Positions 25,895-37,392 of a stretch of DNA of 64,000 nucleotides are shown piece after piece. The DNA is taken from positions 62,001-126,000 of the forward strand of contig CANLWV010000007.1 in assembly GCA_947494965.1 (NCBI GenBank), given 5' to 3'. Numbering within the stretch: the stretch's first letter is position 1; each line of letters opens with the position of its first letter. Origin of the DNA: an uncultured Salinicoccus sp. GTDB taxonomy: Bacteria > Bacillota > Bacilli > Staphylococcales > Salinicoccaceae. Below the pieces are notes generated by a model that did not search any database, had not been told where the DNA came from, and worked only from the letters and a program-made list of their open reading frames with translations. A program made the translations under genes and the position numbers.

Positions 25895-26713
25895 ATGAAT
25901 GAACTCGTTGCGGAATTTGTAGGTACAGCCATATTGATCATTTTCGGGGGAGGTGTTGTCGCCAACGTCACTTTGAAAGGGACGAAATCAAATGGCGCCG
26001 ATTGGGCGGTCATAGCATTCGGATGGGGCTTTGCCGTCACATTCGCCGTCTATGCCATCGGACAGTTTTCGGGAGGTCACATCAATCCGGCAGTAACCCT
26101 TGGCTTCGCCGTCGCCGGCGCATTCCCATGGGACCAAGTCATCCCTTACATGATCGCCCAAGTACTCGGCGGACTGCTCGGGGGCATCATCGTCTGGCTG
26201 CATTTCATGCCGCACTTCAAGGCAGAGGACGATGCCATGACGAAATTGGATGTATTCTCTACGTCCCCGGCCCTACCGAACTATGTCGCAAACTTTGCCA
26301 GTGAAATCATCGGCACTTTCATACTGGTCATGGGGCTGCTCTTCATTGGAGCCAACGATTTTACAGAAGGTCTGAATCCACTGATCGTCGGTTTCCTCAT
26401 CACCGCAATCGGGCTGAGCCTCGGCGGAACAACAGGCTACGCAATCAACCCGGCGCGTGACCTTGGCCCGCGTCTTGCCCACCTGCTGTTGCCGATACCC
26501 GGTAAACGCGATTCCAATTTCCGCTATGCAGCCGTTCCGGTTGTTGGGCCATTGGCTGGCGGTGCACTCGGGGCCGCGGTCTATAATAGTGTTTTCTTAG
26601 GAAAATCCGATATTTTTCTTTTCTTAGCCATTATTGCCGTTGTTTTGGTTCTCGTTTCAGGGGTATTTCTTAATAAGAGCATCCTTAAGGATGATGCAGC
26701 GAAGATGATGTAG
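25895..26713 (+). CDS. glpF: Glycerol uptake facilitator (aquaglyceroporin)
   Basis: A 272-residue MIP-family channel with both NPA-type boxes: HINPAVTLG (~65) and the second as AINPARDLGPR (~187). The Asp after the second box is typical of glycerol-conducting channels. Six membrane helices plus a hydrophobic C-terminal segment. The start is the ATG at 25895, which has AAGGAGTG upstream; upstream in-frame codons lie inside the terminator leader. It is first in the glpFKD run. Confidence 0.94.
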   Translation: MNELVAEFVGTAILIIFGGGVVANVTLKGTKSNGADWAVIAFGWGFAVTFAVYAIGQFSGGHINPAVTLGFAVAGAFPWDQVIPYMIAQVLGGLLGGIIVWLHFMPHFKAEDDAMTKLDVFSTSPALPNYVANFASEIIGTFILVMGLLFIGANDFTEGLNPLIVGFLITAIGLSLGGTTGYAINPARDLGPRLAHLLLPIPGKRDSNFRYAAVPVVGPLAGGALGAAVYNSVFLGKSDIFLFLAIIAVVLVLVSGVFLNKSILKDDAAKMM

Positions 26714-26738
26714 TAGTACGCAATATATACTCATATAA

Positions 26739-28274
<1,536 letters not shown>

Positions 28275-28318
28275 AGCAGTCACCAGCCTTTACTTCAATC
28301 AATATAGGAGGTAAATCA

Positions 28319-29992
28319 ATGTTAAATACTTTAACGCGTAAAGATCAGCTTCAGCATATGGAAAAAGTCGATTATGACATCGTCGTAATCGGCGGTGGCA
28401 TCACAGGGGCAGGCATCGCTCTGGATGCTGCCAAACGGGGCATGAAGGTCGCACTTGTCGAGATGCAGGACTTTGCAGAAGGGACAAGCAGCCGCAGTAC
28501 GAAACTTGTACATGGCGGATTGCGCTACTTGAAGCAGTTCCAGGTCGGCGTCGTGCGCGAAACGGGTCTTGAGCGTGCCATCGTCTATGAGAATGGGCCG
28601 CATGTCACCACACCGGAATGGATGTTACTCCCTTTCCATAAAGGCGGTACTTTCGGCAAGACGACTACAAGCATCGGCCTGCGTGTCTACGATATGCTTG
28701 CAGAAGTTAAAAAAAGCGAACAGCGTCAAATGCTCAGCGTCGAGGAAGTTCTGGAAAAAGAACCCCTTGTCAAACGGGAAGATCTTCTCGGTGGTGGCTA
28801 TTACGTCGAATATAAGACCGATGATGCACGCATGACACTTGAGGTCATGAAGAAGGCGGCAGAATTCGGTGCCGACCCGATCAACCATGTCAAAGCGACG
28901 GGCTTTGTCTATGATAAGGGTAAAGTAGTCGGCATCCATGCTGAAGACAACATCGGCGGCGGCACCTATCAGATTCTCGGCCGTCGTGTGATTAACGCCG
29001 GCGGGCCTTGGGTTGACGAAGTCAGATCGATGGACACGGTTTCCGAAAAGGGCAAAAAGCAGCTCTATCTTTCTAAAGGCGTCCACCTGGTTTTCGATCA
29101 GGAAGATTTCCCGCTCCGCCAGGCAGTCTATTTCGATGCAAAATCAGATGGTCGTATGATATTCGCGATTCCACGCGATGGCAAGACATACGTCGGCACG
29201 ACCGACACCCATTATGAAGGCGATAAGCAGAACCCGGTTGCAGATGAAGATGACCGGAAATATGTTCTGGATGCTGCAAACTATATGTTCCCGGGACTTG
29301 ACCTCGATGAGTCGAACATCGAATCCACTTGGGCTGGCATCCGTCCGCTCATCCTCGAAGAAGGGAAAGACCCTTCAGAAATTTCTCGTAAAGATGAAAT
29401 ATGGGAATCAGAGAGCGACCTGATTACAATTGCAGGCGGAAAACTCACTGGATACAGGCATATGGCTGAGGAAATAGTCGACCTTGTCTCCAAGCGCCTA
29501 TCGAAGGAATATGGGCTGAAGTTCAACAAGGCCGCTACCAAAAACCAGCCAATGTCAGGGGGAGACGTCGGCGGCAGTGCAGGTTTTGATGATTACGTCG
29601 CTCGAATTGCAGAACGTGCCCCTTCCTATGGCCTCTCTATAACGAATGGACAGCGCCTCGCCCGCCATTACGGTAGCAATACAGAGCACCTCTTTGAAAT
29701 TGCCGGTGGCCTTGGCGAAGCATCCGAACATTATAAACTGCCAAAAGATGTGCACGCCCAAGTCATCTACAGCATACAGCATGAGATGGCAAACACCCCT
29801 CTCGACTATTTTGTCAGACGTACAGGTGACTTGTACTTCGAGATTGCACACGTCGATAAATGTAAAGATGGTGTCATCGAACTGATGGCTGATATACTGG
29901 ATTATGATGAAGATACAAAGAAACAATATACTGAAGATCTGGAACAGGCTTGCCGCGAAGTACGGGGCGAGACTTCAGTAGGAATGGCATAA
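28319..29992 (+). CDS. glpD: Aerobic glycerol-3-phosphate dehydrogenase
   Basis: A membrane-associated FAD enzyme of 557 residues that oxidises glycerol-3-phosphate to dihydroxyacetone phosphate and feeds electrons to menaquinone. The FAD-binding [20 protein letters not shown] is at ~22-41, followed by [14 protein letters not shown]. The C-terminal DAO_C domain starts at about residue 400. ATG is preceded by GGAGG. It ends the operon at a strong bidirectional terminator. Confidence 0.97.
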   Translation: MLNTLTRKDQLQHMEKVDYDIVVIGGGITGAGIALDAAKRGMKVALVEMQDFAEGTSSRSTKLVHGGLRYLKQFQVGVVRETGLERAIVYENGPHVTTPEWMLLPFHKGGTFGKTTTSIGLRVYDMLAEVKKSEQRQMLSVEEVLEKEPLVKREDLLGGGYYVEYKTDDARMTLEVMKKAAEFGADPINHVKATGFVYDKGKVVGIHAEDNIGGGTYQILGRRVINAGGPWVDEVRSMDTVSEKGKKQLYLSKGVHLVFDQEDFPLRQAVYFDAKSDGRMIFAIPRDGKTYVGTTDTHYEGDKQNPVADEDDRKYVLDAANYMFPGLDLDESNIESTWAGIRPLILEEGKDPSEISRKDEIWESESDLITIAGGKLTGYRHMAEEIVDLVSKRLSKEYGLKFNKAATKNQPMSGGDVGGSAGFDDYVARIAERAPSYGLSITNGQRLARHYGSNTEHLFEIAGGLGEASEHYKLPKDVHAQVIYSIQHEMANTPLDYFVRRTGDLYFEIAHVDKCKDGVIELMADILDYDEDTKKQYTEDLEQACREVRGETSVGMA

Positions 29993-29995
29993 CAT

Positions 29996-30030
29996 AAATA
30001 GGGCCCGCCTTTTGAAGGCGGGCCCTATTT
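29996..30030. terminator. Bidirectional terminator between glpD and ehuA
   Basis: A 16-base-pair perfect stem with GGGCCCGCC and GGCGGGCCC and a three-base loop, flanked by AAATA and TATTT, serves both converging operons. Confidence 0.88.
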
Positions 30031-30052
30031 ACGTCTGATGCTTCAATTCCAC

Positions 30053-30829
30053 TTAACTTGAAGAATTCCTGAAGCGTTTTAGGAAGTCCTGCAGTCTTGG
30101 ATTTTCAGATTGGTTGATGACTTCTTCTGCCGTGCCTGATTCTGCAATGACCCCGTCATCCAAAAAAAGTACACGATCTGCAATCTCAAGCGCAAAATCC
30201 ATTTCGTGCGTGACCAGCACCATGGCCATCTCATCATGCTCGGCCAGATCCCTGATCACTTCGAGCACTTCTCCGACGAGCTCAGGGTCCAAGGCTGACG
30301 TCACTTCATCAAACAGCATGATTTTCGGTTTCATCACCAATGCTCGTGCCATGGCCACACGCTGCTTCTGTCCGCCTGACAAGTTCGCCGGATAAGCATC
30401 ATATTTATCTCCAAGCCCTACGCGATCAAGCATCCTCCTGGCCTCTTCTTCTGCTTCCTTCTTCTTGTATTTCTTCACTTTTACAAGAGGCATTACACAA
30501 TTGTCCAAGATTGTCTTATGGGGGAAAAGATTAAAATGCTGAAACACCATGCCGATGTCTTTCCTGACTGAACGCAGATGTTTTTCATTGGCTCTCTTCT
30601 TTTTTCCGCCAACTTCCATCTTCCAAAGGTTCTCACCTGCTACGATGATATCTCCGTCCGTCGGCTCTTCCAGAGTCATCAGCAATCTTATGATCGTCGT
30701 TTTCCCGGAACCACTTGGCCCGATTATCGCAATTTTTTCAGAAGGATAAATATCCAGATTGATACCCTTTAAAACATGTGTATCTCCAAATGATTTATGG
30801 ACATCATCGTACTTTACAATTGGTTCCAT
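30053..30829 (-). CDS. ehuA: Ectoine/hydroxyectoine ABC transporter ATP-binding protein EhuA
   Basis: A polar amino-acid-type ABC ATPase of 258 residues: Walker A GPSGSGKTTIIR (~38), signature LSGGQKQRVAMARAL and Walker B IMLFDEVTSALD. It resembles GlnQ as well; the specific call depends on the ehuB-type receptor in the same operon. Last of ehuB-C-D-A, starting at the stop of ehuD. Confidence 0.85.
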   Translation of the reverse strand: MEPIVKYDDVHKSFGDTHVLKGINLDIYPSEKIAIIGPSGSGKTTIIRLLMTLEEPTDGDIIVAGENLWKMEVGGKKKRANEKHLRSVRKDIGMVFQHFNLFPHKTILDNCVMPLVKVKKYKKKEAEEEARRMLDRVGLGDKYDAYPANLSGGQKQRVAMARALVMKPKIMLFDEVTSALDPELVGEVLEVIRDLAEHDEMAMVLVTHEMDFALEIADRVLFLDDGVIAESGTAEEVINQSENPRLQDFLKRFRNSSS

Positions 30830-31536
30830 TACTCACTCACTCCCACTTTCTTCTGCTTCTTATCAAATCGTCTGTTCATCTTGCCCTCAAGTTTGTTGAT
30901 CAGCAATGCTGATGGATAGCTGAGCAATAGGAACAGAAGTGCCACGATGGTCAATGGTTCAATGTAGGACCAAGTCTGTGCGCCGTAGCTTCTTGCGATG
31001 CTGAGTATACCGACTACCCCTATCGTTGCAGCGAGCGGCACTTCCTTAAACAGTATTATCAAGTAGTTGCCAAGCATCGGAATCGTCGGTGGCAAGGCCT
31101 GGGGCAGGATGACATTCAACCATCTGTCCTTCGTTGAAAGGTTAAGTGCAGTAGAAGCTTCCCGCTGACCTTTTTCCACGCTGTCGATGCCTGAGCGGTA
31201 TACTTCACTGATATAAGTCGAGAAATGGATTCCCAAAGCCAACATGGCGGCTACAAATGGTGTAAATGACATCCCTACATAAGGGACCATCGGCCACGCA
31301 AAATATAGAAAGAATATCTGGACTATGGGAGGCGTGGATCTTATGAATTCCCTGACCCAGTAGATGATGAGGTTGAATGGCCGCCACGGCGTCGCTTCCA
31401 GCACAAGCCAGATGAAACCGGCAAGCATTGCCAACAGATAACTTACAACAGTCAGGCCAAGCGTTATCTTAAGCCCCTCCAAGATGATCGGAAATGCTTC
31501 CAGAAATGTTTCCCAACTCCAATATTGTGAATTCAT
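30829..31536 (-). CDS. ehuD: Ectoine/hydroxyectoine ABC transporter permease EhuD
   Basis: A His/Glu/Gln-type permease of 235 residues with about five membrane helices. The coupling loop reads REASTALNLSTKDRWLNVILPQALPPTIP. It starts with an ATG overlapping the ehuC stop and is followed directly by ehuA, so the three genes are translationally coupled. Confidence 0.83.
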   Translation of the reverse strand: MNSQYWSWETFLEAFPIILEGLKITLGLTVVSYLLAMLAGFIWLVLEATPWRPFNLIIYWVREFIRSTPPIVQIFFLYFAWPMVPYVGMSFTPFVAAMLALGIHFSTYISEVYRSGIDSVEKGQREASTALNLSTKDRWLNVILPQALPPTIPMLGNYLIILFKEVPLAATIGVVGILSIARSYGAQTWSYIEPLTIVALLFLLLSYPSALLINKLEGKMNRRFDKKQKKVGVSE

Positions 31537-32198
31537 CAGCTCGCCACTCCTTTCCTGGCGATTTTCTCACCTTTTTTAGATAGCCAGATCAATGGCAGTG
31601 CAATGATGAAATACATGATAAGCACCATGAAATAGGCGATTGGTCCTTCTGAGAGGTTGGAAGACCTATAGATATCCCCGTAGTAGAGGATGTCACTCAG
31701 ACCAATCAGTGAAACAAGCGCTGTCCCTTTAAGTATCTGGATCGAATAGTTTCCAAACTCAGGCAGCATCAGCCTTAGAGCCTGAGGCAGGATGACTTGC
31801 CTCATCCTTTGGAACCTCGAAAGGTTTAATGCGATTGAGGCCTCTGTCTGACCCTTATTGATCGATAGGATCGAGCTGCGCACCACCTCAGACATATATG
31901 CACCATAGTTCAACCCGATCGCAATGACACCGACCCACCAATTGCTGCCAAGATCGATATTGAAAAGCATCGGTACGGCATAGTATAGCCAGAATAACTG
32001 CACAATCAGCGATGTACCTCTAAATATTTCCACATAGAAAGCTGTAAACCCTCTGAGCAGCAGATTCGTCGATAGACGTGAAAGTCCAGCGATGAAAGCC
32101 ATTATAAAAGAAAATAAGGCTGCCACTAGAAATATGCTGATGGTCGTCCATGCTCCCTGAGACAGGTAGGTCAGTATATTCACCCAGTTTTCAAACAT
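31536..32198 (-). CDS. ehuC: Ectoine/hydroxyectoine ABC transporter permease EhuC
   Basis: A 220-residue permease partner of EhuD with the loop TEASIALNLSRFQRMRQVILPQALRLMLP. I chose the ATG at 32198 because GAGGAGTGGGG stands before it; the longer in-frame start at 32246 lies inside the hairpin that separates this gene from ehuB. Expressed with ehuB but below that hairpin. Confidence 0.83.
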   Translation of the reverse strand: MFENWVNILTYLSQGAWTTISIFLVAALFSFIMAFIAGLSRLSTNLLLRGFTAFYVEIFRGTSLIVQLFWLYYAVPMLFNIDLGSNWWVGVIAIGLNYGAYMSEVVRSSILSINKGQTEASIALNLSRFQRMRQVILPQALRLMLPEFGNYSIQILKGTALVSLIGLSDILYYGDIYRSSNLSEGPIAYFMVLIMYFIIALPLIWLSKKGEKIARKGVAS

Positions 32199-32215
32199 AT
32201 TTCCCCACTCCTCTA

Positions 32216-32251
32216 TTAAAATAAAAGCCCAGAGGGGCATCCCCACTGGGC
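32216..32251 (-). terminator. Attenuating hairpin between ehuB and ehuC
   Basis: GCCCAG-A-GGGG (32227-32237) pairs with CCCC-A-CTGGGC (32241-32251). On the minus strand TTTTATTTTA follows. It would reduce read-through from the receptor gene into the permease genes. Confidence 0.75.
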
Positions 32252-32260
32252 CTGGAAAGA

Positions 32261-33148
32261 TTATTCAGCTTCACAGAGTTCTTCAGTCGTCATCCCACCG
32301 ACTTCAACCCTGTTGCTTTCTGCTTCAAAACCTTCGGCATCATCAAGGATCTGATCAATCGTGCCATCTTCTTTAAGTGTCTTCAGCGCTTCATTGTAAG
32401 CATCACGCAACTCTTCATCATCGAGGTTGAACGCCGCAGCACCGAAACTTGGAATACCTTCGATATCTGGCTGTTCGAAATCATCGACAATCTCTACGTC
32501 TTCACTATCCAACGATTCATAGGCTGCTCTTAGAGTTGCTTCAGTCGCTGCAGTAACATCAGCATTGCCTGATTGTACAGCGGATAGTTGCCCTGGAATG
32601 TCGCCTACCGACATGATCTGGCTTGGATCGACGCCCTCTTGATCAAGGAAATCAAATTGCGTCGTGCCCTCCATCAAAGCAACCTTCACATCTGGATTAT
32701 CTGCTATATCAGCATAGCTTTTAATATTTTTCGGGTTGCCCGCCGCTACGACCAGCCCCTCTCCGTATTGCATTTCAGGTTCTGCAAACAGAGCGTTCTC
32801 ACATCTATCCGGCAATATCGCCATACCAGCAGTAATGACATCATACTGGCCGGCCTGCACACCTGGTATCAACTCGCCCCAGTCAGTTAGATGACCTTCG
32901 ACGTTGTCGATGCCCATTTCAGCGAATACAGCCTTGGCGATTTCTATGGCTGCACCTTCAAGTTCTCCGCTCTCCGAGTTTTCGTAGGCATATGGGGGTT
33001 CATTTGCAAACCCGATATTTACAGTACCGCTTTCCTTCAGTTCATCCAATTTACTTGAACCAGAATCGGATTCTTCTGAATCGCCGTTGCCGCATGCGCC
33101 CAATATAAATATAAATCCAAGTGCGAGTAGTAGTGGAATTTTTTTCAA
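32261..33148 (-). CDS. ehuB: Ectoine/hydroxyectoine-binding lipoprotein EhuB
   Basis: An extracellular receptor of 295 residues with a signal peptide ending in the lipobox LGAC (Cys19). The SBP_bac_3 domain carries traits of EhuB: GFANEPPYAY, ITAGMAILPDRC, EPEMQYGEGLVVAAGNPKNI. Ectoines are compatible solutes, so this importer would scavenge osmoprotectant at high salt. A general polar amino-acid receptor is the alternative. It is first in the operon, with a clear promoter at 33205-33232. Confidence 0.85.
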   Translation of the reverse strand: MKKIPLLLALGFIFILGACGNGDSEESDSGSSKLDELKESGTVNIGFANEPPYAYENSESGELEGAAIEIAKAVFAEMGIDNVEGHLTDWGELIPGVQAGQYDVITAGMAILPDRCENALFAEPEMQYGEGLVVAAGNPKNIKSYADIADNPDVKVALMEGTTQFDFLDQEGVDPSQIMSVGDIPGQLSAVQSGNADVTAATEATLRAAYESLDSEDVEIVDDFEQPDIEGIPSFGAAAFNLDDEELRDAYNEALKTLKEDGTIDQILDDAEGFEAESNRVEVGGMTTEELCEAE

Positions 33149-33204
33149 TGAATTTCCTCCTAATAATTATTTGGATTATTCTGCCATGTGACTTGTACAT
33201 TTTT

Positions 33205-33232
33205 AGTATACAGAACTGAGTTTGCCTGTCAA
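33205..33232 (-). promoter_or_regulatory. ehuBCDA promoter
   Basis: On the minus strand TTGACA (33227-33232), a 16-base spacer and TATACT (33205-33210) stand 57 bases before ehuB. The rest of the gap back to clpB holds only the clpB terminator. Confidence 0.75.
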
Positions 33233-33326
33233 ATTCAATAGATGCTTCCGCAAGGAACGATTGCCTCCCGTAACACCTGTCATTCCTAGTTTTCAAGCTA
33301 TAGACCCATAGTTGAAAAATTCCCAT

Positions 33327-33350
33327 AAAAAAAAGCACCCCGGAGGGTGC
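33327..33350 (-). terminator. clpB terminator
   Basis: GCACCC (33335-33340) and GGGTGC (33345-33350) around CGGA are followed on the minus strand by eight T. Confidence 0.88.
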
Positions 33351-33356
33351 GTTCAG

Positions 33357-35945
33357 TTACATATCAAATTTAAGTCCATCATCATCGTAATCGATCTTGA
33401 CATGGAGCCCTTCACTCAAGTCGGCTGCAATGAGTTTTCGTGCAAGCGGTGTCTCGATATGCCTCTGGATGAAGCGTTTGAGCGGCCTTGCACCGAATTG
33501 CGGTTCGTAGGCTTCCTCGGAAATCCAGTCTTTGACGGCTTCGGTGACTTCGATGGTCATATGCTGATCATCAAGACGCCGGTTCAGATCGTCAAGCAAT
33601 TTCTGTGTAATCCGTTTCATATCTCCCCGGGATAGTGGTGTAAAGATGACGATATCATCCATGCGGTTGATTATCTCAGGCTTGAAGTATTGATGCACTT
33701 CACGCATGACGATCTGCTTCGTATCCTCTGAAATCTCGCCTTCTTCAACCACCGTATCAAGCAGATGGTTCGAGCCGATATTTGAAGTCATGATGATGAT
33801 TGTATTCCTGAAATCAACGGAACGGCCTTTGGAATCTGTGAGTCGGCCTTCATCAAGCAGCTGGAGCAGGATGTTGAATACATCACTGTGGGCCTTCTCG
33901 ACTTCATCGAGCAATATTACGGAATAGGGTTGACGCCTTATTGCCTCGGTCAATTGTCCACCCTCTTCGTGTCCGATATAGCCAGGCGGGGCACCGATCA
34001 ATCTGGAGACGGCATGTTTTTCCATATATTCACTCATATCGATCCGTATCATGTGCTTTTCCGAATCGAACATCGTTGCGGCAAGGGTTTTTGCAAGCTC
34101 GGTCTTGCCCACACCTGTCGGTCCGAGGAAGAGGAAGCTGCCGATCGGGCGGTTCGGGTCTTTGATGCCTGCCCGGGCACGGATGACTGCATCCGATACG
34201 AGGTCGACCGCTTCATCTTGGCCGACGACCCGCTCATGCAGTATGTCTGCCAGTTTCAGCAGCTTGTCCTTCTCGGTTTCAACAAGCTTCGATACTGGGA
34301 TACCCGTCCATTGGCTGACGATATATCCTATCTCGTCTTCGGTGACGACCTCGCGGATGATACGGTTTTCGCCGGCACTTTCTTCCTGCAGCGCTTCTGC
34401 CAATCTATCCAGTTCCTTCTCGAGTTGCGGCAGTCTGCCGTGGCGGAGTTCTGCCGCTTTCTCAAGCTCGTAATTATTTTCTGCTTCTTCAAGTTCCTGG
34501 CGGACCCTGTCGACTTCCTCACGCTTGTCGTTCACTTTTTGGATCTGGTCTTTTTCACGTTGGACGCGTTGAGCCAATGCCTGCTGCGCCTCGCGCACTT
34601 CCGACAGTTCCTTCTGGAGCTCTGCCAGACGGTTTTTGGAAACCGCATCATCTTCGGATTTAAGTGCCTGTTCCTCAATTTCAAGCTGCATTACACGACG
34701 GTTGATCTGATCGAGTTCCGTCGGATTGGAACCCATTTCAGTCCTGATTGTGGCACTTGCCTGATCCATCAGGTCAATCGCTTTGTCCGGCAGGAAACGG
34801 TCTGTAATATAGCGATCTGACAGTTCTGCTGCAGCTACCAGGGCACGGTCTGTGATTCTGACGCCATGATGCACTTCGTAGCGTTCCTTAAGGCCCCTCA
34901 GTATGGAGATGGTATCCTCCACATCAGGTTCCGGCACCTGTACTTTCTGGAACCGGCGTTCCAGGGCCGAATCCTTCTCGATGTACTCACGGTATTCATT
35001 CAGCGTGGTCGCACCGATGCAGTGCAGTTCGCCGCGTGCAAGCATAGGCTTGAGCATATTGCCGGCATCCATCGCCCCTTCGGTCTTGCCTGCGCCGACG
35101 AGCATATGGATTTCATCTATGAACAGGATGATGCGCCCTTCTGATTCCTTCACTTCCTTCAGGACCGCTTTAAGGCGTTCTTCAAATTCACCGCGGTATT
35201 TGGCGCCTGCCACCAATGCTGATAAATCGAGTTCGAAGATCGTCTTGTCAAGCAGGCTGTCCGGCACATCCTTGCGCACGATGCGCTGGGCCAGACCTTC
35301 AACGATGGCTGTCTTACCGACTCCCGGTTCTCCGATGAGCACCGGGTTGTTTTTGCGCTTACGGCTCAATATGCGTATGGAGTTGCGGATTTCCTCATCC
35401 CGCCCGATTACGGGGTCTACATTCCCGCTCCTGACTGCTTCGACGAGGTCACGACCGTATTTTTCAAGCGCTTCGTACTGCACCTCCGGATTCTGTGTGG
35501 TCACATGGTTTCCCCCTCTTGTTTTATTGATGATTTCCTTGATCACTTCCACCTTATTGCCGACCGCTTCTTTTAGTATCTGTTCCTTTTCCATGCCTGC
35601 GAGCAGGACGTGTTCGATGGAGACGTACTCATCCTTCATTTCCGTCATGATTTTTTCGGCGCGGTCAACCACTTGGGTAAAGCCGTTCGACATATATTGT
35701 CCGTACTGCACATTGTCGCCTTTGACGACATTGTACTTCTTCAATTTTTCATCATACTGTGCAATGATTTCACCGGTATTGATGGACGCCCGCTCCAATA
35801 CATCCTTGGCCATGCTTTCATCCACTGTCAGCATAGCCTTCATCAGTGCTTCCGTTTCAATCGACTGCAGCTTCAGGTCGACCGAAATGGATTGCGCCCG
35901 TTCTATAACCGATTGCACGGTATATGTCATTCTATTGATATCCAT
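33357..35945 (-). CDS. clpB: ATP-dependent disaggregase ClpB
   Basis: A hexameric AAA+ chaperone of 862 residues that rescues aggregated proteins with DnaK. An N-domain is followed by AAA1 with Walker A GEPGVGKT (205-212). A long charged coiled-coil middle domain (~395-525) marks ClpB rather than ClpC. AAA2 has Walker A GPTGVGKT (~600). The ATG at 35945 has AGAGGTG upstream; a GTG three codons earlier is in frame but overlaps that site. Transcription is under CtsR control (see 35999-36051). Confidence 0.96.
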   Translation of the reverse strand: MDINRMTYTVQSVIERAQSISVDLKLQSIETEALMKAMLTVDESMAKDVLERASINTGEIIAQYDEKLKKYNVVKGDNVQYGQYMSNGFTQVVDRAEKIMTEMKDEYVSIEHVLLAGMEKEQILKEAVGNKVEVIKEIINKTRGGNHVTTQNPEVQYEALEKYGRDLVEAVRSGNVDPVIGRDEEIRNSIRILSRKRKNNPVLIGEPGVGKTAIVEGLAQRIVRKDVPDSLLDKTIFELDLSALVAGAKYRGEFEERLKAVLKEVKESEGRIILFIDEIHMLVGAGKTEGAMDAGNMLKPMLARGELHCIGATTLNEYREYIEKDSALERRFQKVQVPEPDVEDTISILRGLKERYEVHHGVRITDRALVAAAELSDRYITDRFLPDKAIDLMDQASATIRTEMGSNPTELDQINRRVMQLEIEEQALKSEDDAVSKNRLAELQKELSEVREAQQALAQRVQREKDQIQKVNDKREEVDRVRQELEEAENNYELEKAAELRHGRLPQLEKELDRLAEALQEESAGENRIIREVVTEDEIGYIVSQWTGIPVSKLVETEKDKLLKLADILHERVVGQDEAVDLVSDAVIRARAGIKDPNRPIGSFLFLGPTGVGKTELAKTLAATMFDSEKHMIRIDMSEYMEKHAVSRLIGAPPGYIGHEEGGQLTEAIRRQPYSVILLDEVEKAHSDVFNILLQLLDEGRLTDSKGRSVDFRNTIIIMTSNIGSNHLLDTVVEEGEISEDTKQIVMREVHQYFKPEIINRMDDIVIFTPLSRGDMKRITQKLLDDLNRRLDDQHMTIEVTEAVKDWISEEAYEPQFGARPLKRFIQRHIETPLARKLIAADLSEGLHVKIDYDDDGLKFDM

Positions 35946-35998
35946 ATTGTTCACCTCTTTTAATAATGAATGTGCAGTGATGCTGTGTCATAAATGTG

Positions 35999-36051
35999 TT
36001 TGACCTTTTTTGACCTTAACTATATTATACACCTATGCAGTCATTTTTCAA
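35999..36051 (-). promoter_or_regulatory. clpB promoter with CtsR operator
   Basis: On the minus strand TTGAAA (36046-36051), a 16-base spacer and TATAAT (36024-36029) are followed by GGTCAAA-AAA-GGTCAAA (35999-36015). That is a perfect direct heptad repeat of the heat-shock repressor CtsR, placed over the transcription start region. Confidence 0.93.
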
Positions 36052-36117
36052 GCAATTGATGGCTTTTAAAGCAGATTTATTCTATATTATAGTATAGGAA
36101 TTTTAGGAGGGACAGTT

Positions 36118-36939
36118 TTGGATATCATTGAACTTATACGCTATATCTTTCTTGGTCTGCTTCAGGGTTTCACCGAGCCGATACCCGTTTCATCGAGTGG
36201 CCATCTTGTCATTGCACGTGAACTGCTCGGAGTCGAAGCCAAGGGACTTTCCTTTGAAATATTACTTAATACAGCTTCCCTTATCGCAGTCCTTTACATA
36301 TACAGGGCGGACATCACTGAAATCATCGTCAATTTGTCGCGCTTCATTTTTAAAGGGGCGCGTGATGAAGAGGCGGCAGAAGATTTCCGCTATGTCATAT
36401 ATCTTATCATCGCCACCATTCCGGTCGGCATTTTGGGCATTCTCCTGAAGGATATCATAGGGGATAACGTCTCCATGCTGACAGTCGGCTTCATGCTGCT
36501 TGTCACAGGTCTTGCCCTCTGGTTCATCAAAAATAAGCGTGGACAGAAGAAGGATGGGGATATCCGCTTCCGGGATGCCATTATCGTCGGGGCGGCACAG
36601 TGCGTGGCACTCATGCCCGGCATCAGCCGCAGCGGCGCAACACTTGTCGGTGCCATGGCGGTCGGTATGAACCAGAAGAACGCTCTGCGTTTTGTCTTCC
36701 TGCTCTATATCCCCGTCTCCCTCGGTACAGCGCTGATATCGGTCGATGACCTCGTCAACGATCCGAATCTGTCCGCATTATGGGTGCCTTACCTGTTGGC
36801 TTTCATCGCCAGTCTGATAGCCACTTATATTGCCCTGAAATGGCTTCAGAACATCATGGAAAAAGGCAATCTTGCACTTTTCAGCTACTATTGTTTCGCA
36901 ATCGGTGCGTTTGCCATCATCTACCATCTTGTTGCATAA
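36118..36939 (+). CDS. uppP: Undecaprenyl-diphosphatase UppP (BacA)
   Basis: An integral membrane phosphatase of 273 residues that recycles the undecaprenyl carrier for cell-wall synthesis; overproduction gives bacitracin resistance. Diagnostic segments are EPIPVSSSGHLVIARELLG (~20-38) and PGISRSGATLVGAM. Translation starts at TTG 36118, supported by AGGAGG seven bases upstream and by homology from the first residues. Divergent from clpB. Confidence 0.95.
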   Translation: MDIIELIRYIFLGLLQGFTEPIPVSSSGHLVIARELLGVEAKGLSFEILLNTASLIAVLYIYRADITEIIVNLSRFIFKGARDEEAAEDFRYVIYLIIATIPVGILGILLKDIIGDNVSMLTVGFMLLVTGLALWFIKNKRGQKKDGDIRFRDAIIVGAAQCVALMPGISRSGATLVGAMAVGMNQKNALRFVFLLYIPVSLGTALISVDDLVNDPNLSALWVPYLLAFIASLIATYIALKWLQNIMEKGNLALFSYYCFAIGAFAIIYHLVA

Positions 36940-36967
36940 AAAAAAGCACTCTGATGAGTGCTTTTTT
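36938..36967. terminator. Bidirectional terminator between uppP and the sufT-like gene
   Basis: AAAAAAGCACTC and GAGTGCTTTTTT pair across TGAT. Confidence 0.9.
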
Positions 36968-36974
36968 CATGCCT

Positions 36975-37283
36975 TTAGCTGACGCCAAGCGCAATCTTCG
37001 CGTAGCGGCTCATTTTATCTTTATCCCATGGTGGGTTCCAGACGATGTTGACTTCAGTCTCTTCCACTTCCGGCAATTCCGAAAGCGCCTGTTTGACTGA
37101 ATCGACAATCTGCGGCCCCATCGGACAACCCATTGAAGTCAATGTCATCTCGACACCAGCATTGCCATCTTCATCGAGATGTACGCCGTAGACCAGTCCA
37201 AGGTTGACTATATCGATGCCAAGTTCCGGGTCGATCACGTTCTCGAGTGCGCCCATCATACTTTCTTCCATCATTTTATCCAT
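36975..37283 (-). CDS. SufT-like iron-sulfur assembly protein (MIP18/DUF59 family)
   Basis: A 102-residue single-domain protein of the MIP18/PaaD family. VIDPELGIDIVNLGLVYGV near the start and the conserved cysteine in LTSMGCPMGP (~55) are characteristic. In S. aureus the homologue SufT helps mature Fe-S proteins when demand is high. It is a single gene between converging uppP and the divergent HAD phosphatase gene, with GGAGTG before the ATG. Confidence 0.88.
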   Translation of the reverse strand: MDKMMEESMMGALENVIDPELGIDIVNLGLVYGVHLDEDGNAGVEMTLTSMGCPMGPQIVDSVKQALSELPEVEETEVNIVWNPPWDKDKMSRYAKIALGVS

Positions 37284-37392
37284 TTATCTCACTCCTTCCA
37301 GAGTATATACTATTAATATATCAAAAAAACCGCACTAGATAAACATAAATGATATGATAGTTTTATGAATATTAACAAGGAGATTTTGCATA

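Noticed and set aside
33888..34820. 310-codon open frame opposite clpB
   Set aside because: Antisense shadow with no ribosome site and no family resemblance.
34903..36003. 366-codon open frame opposite clpB
   Set aside because: It lies in antisense to a well-conserved gene and its product is Ser/Arg-rich without any recognisable domain.
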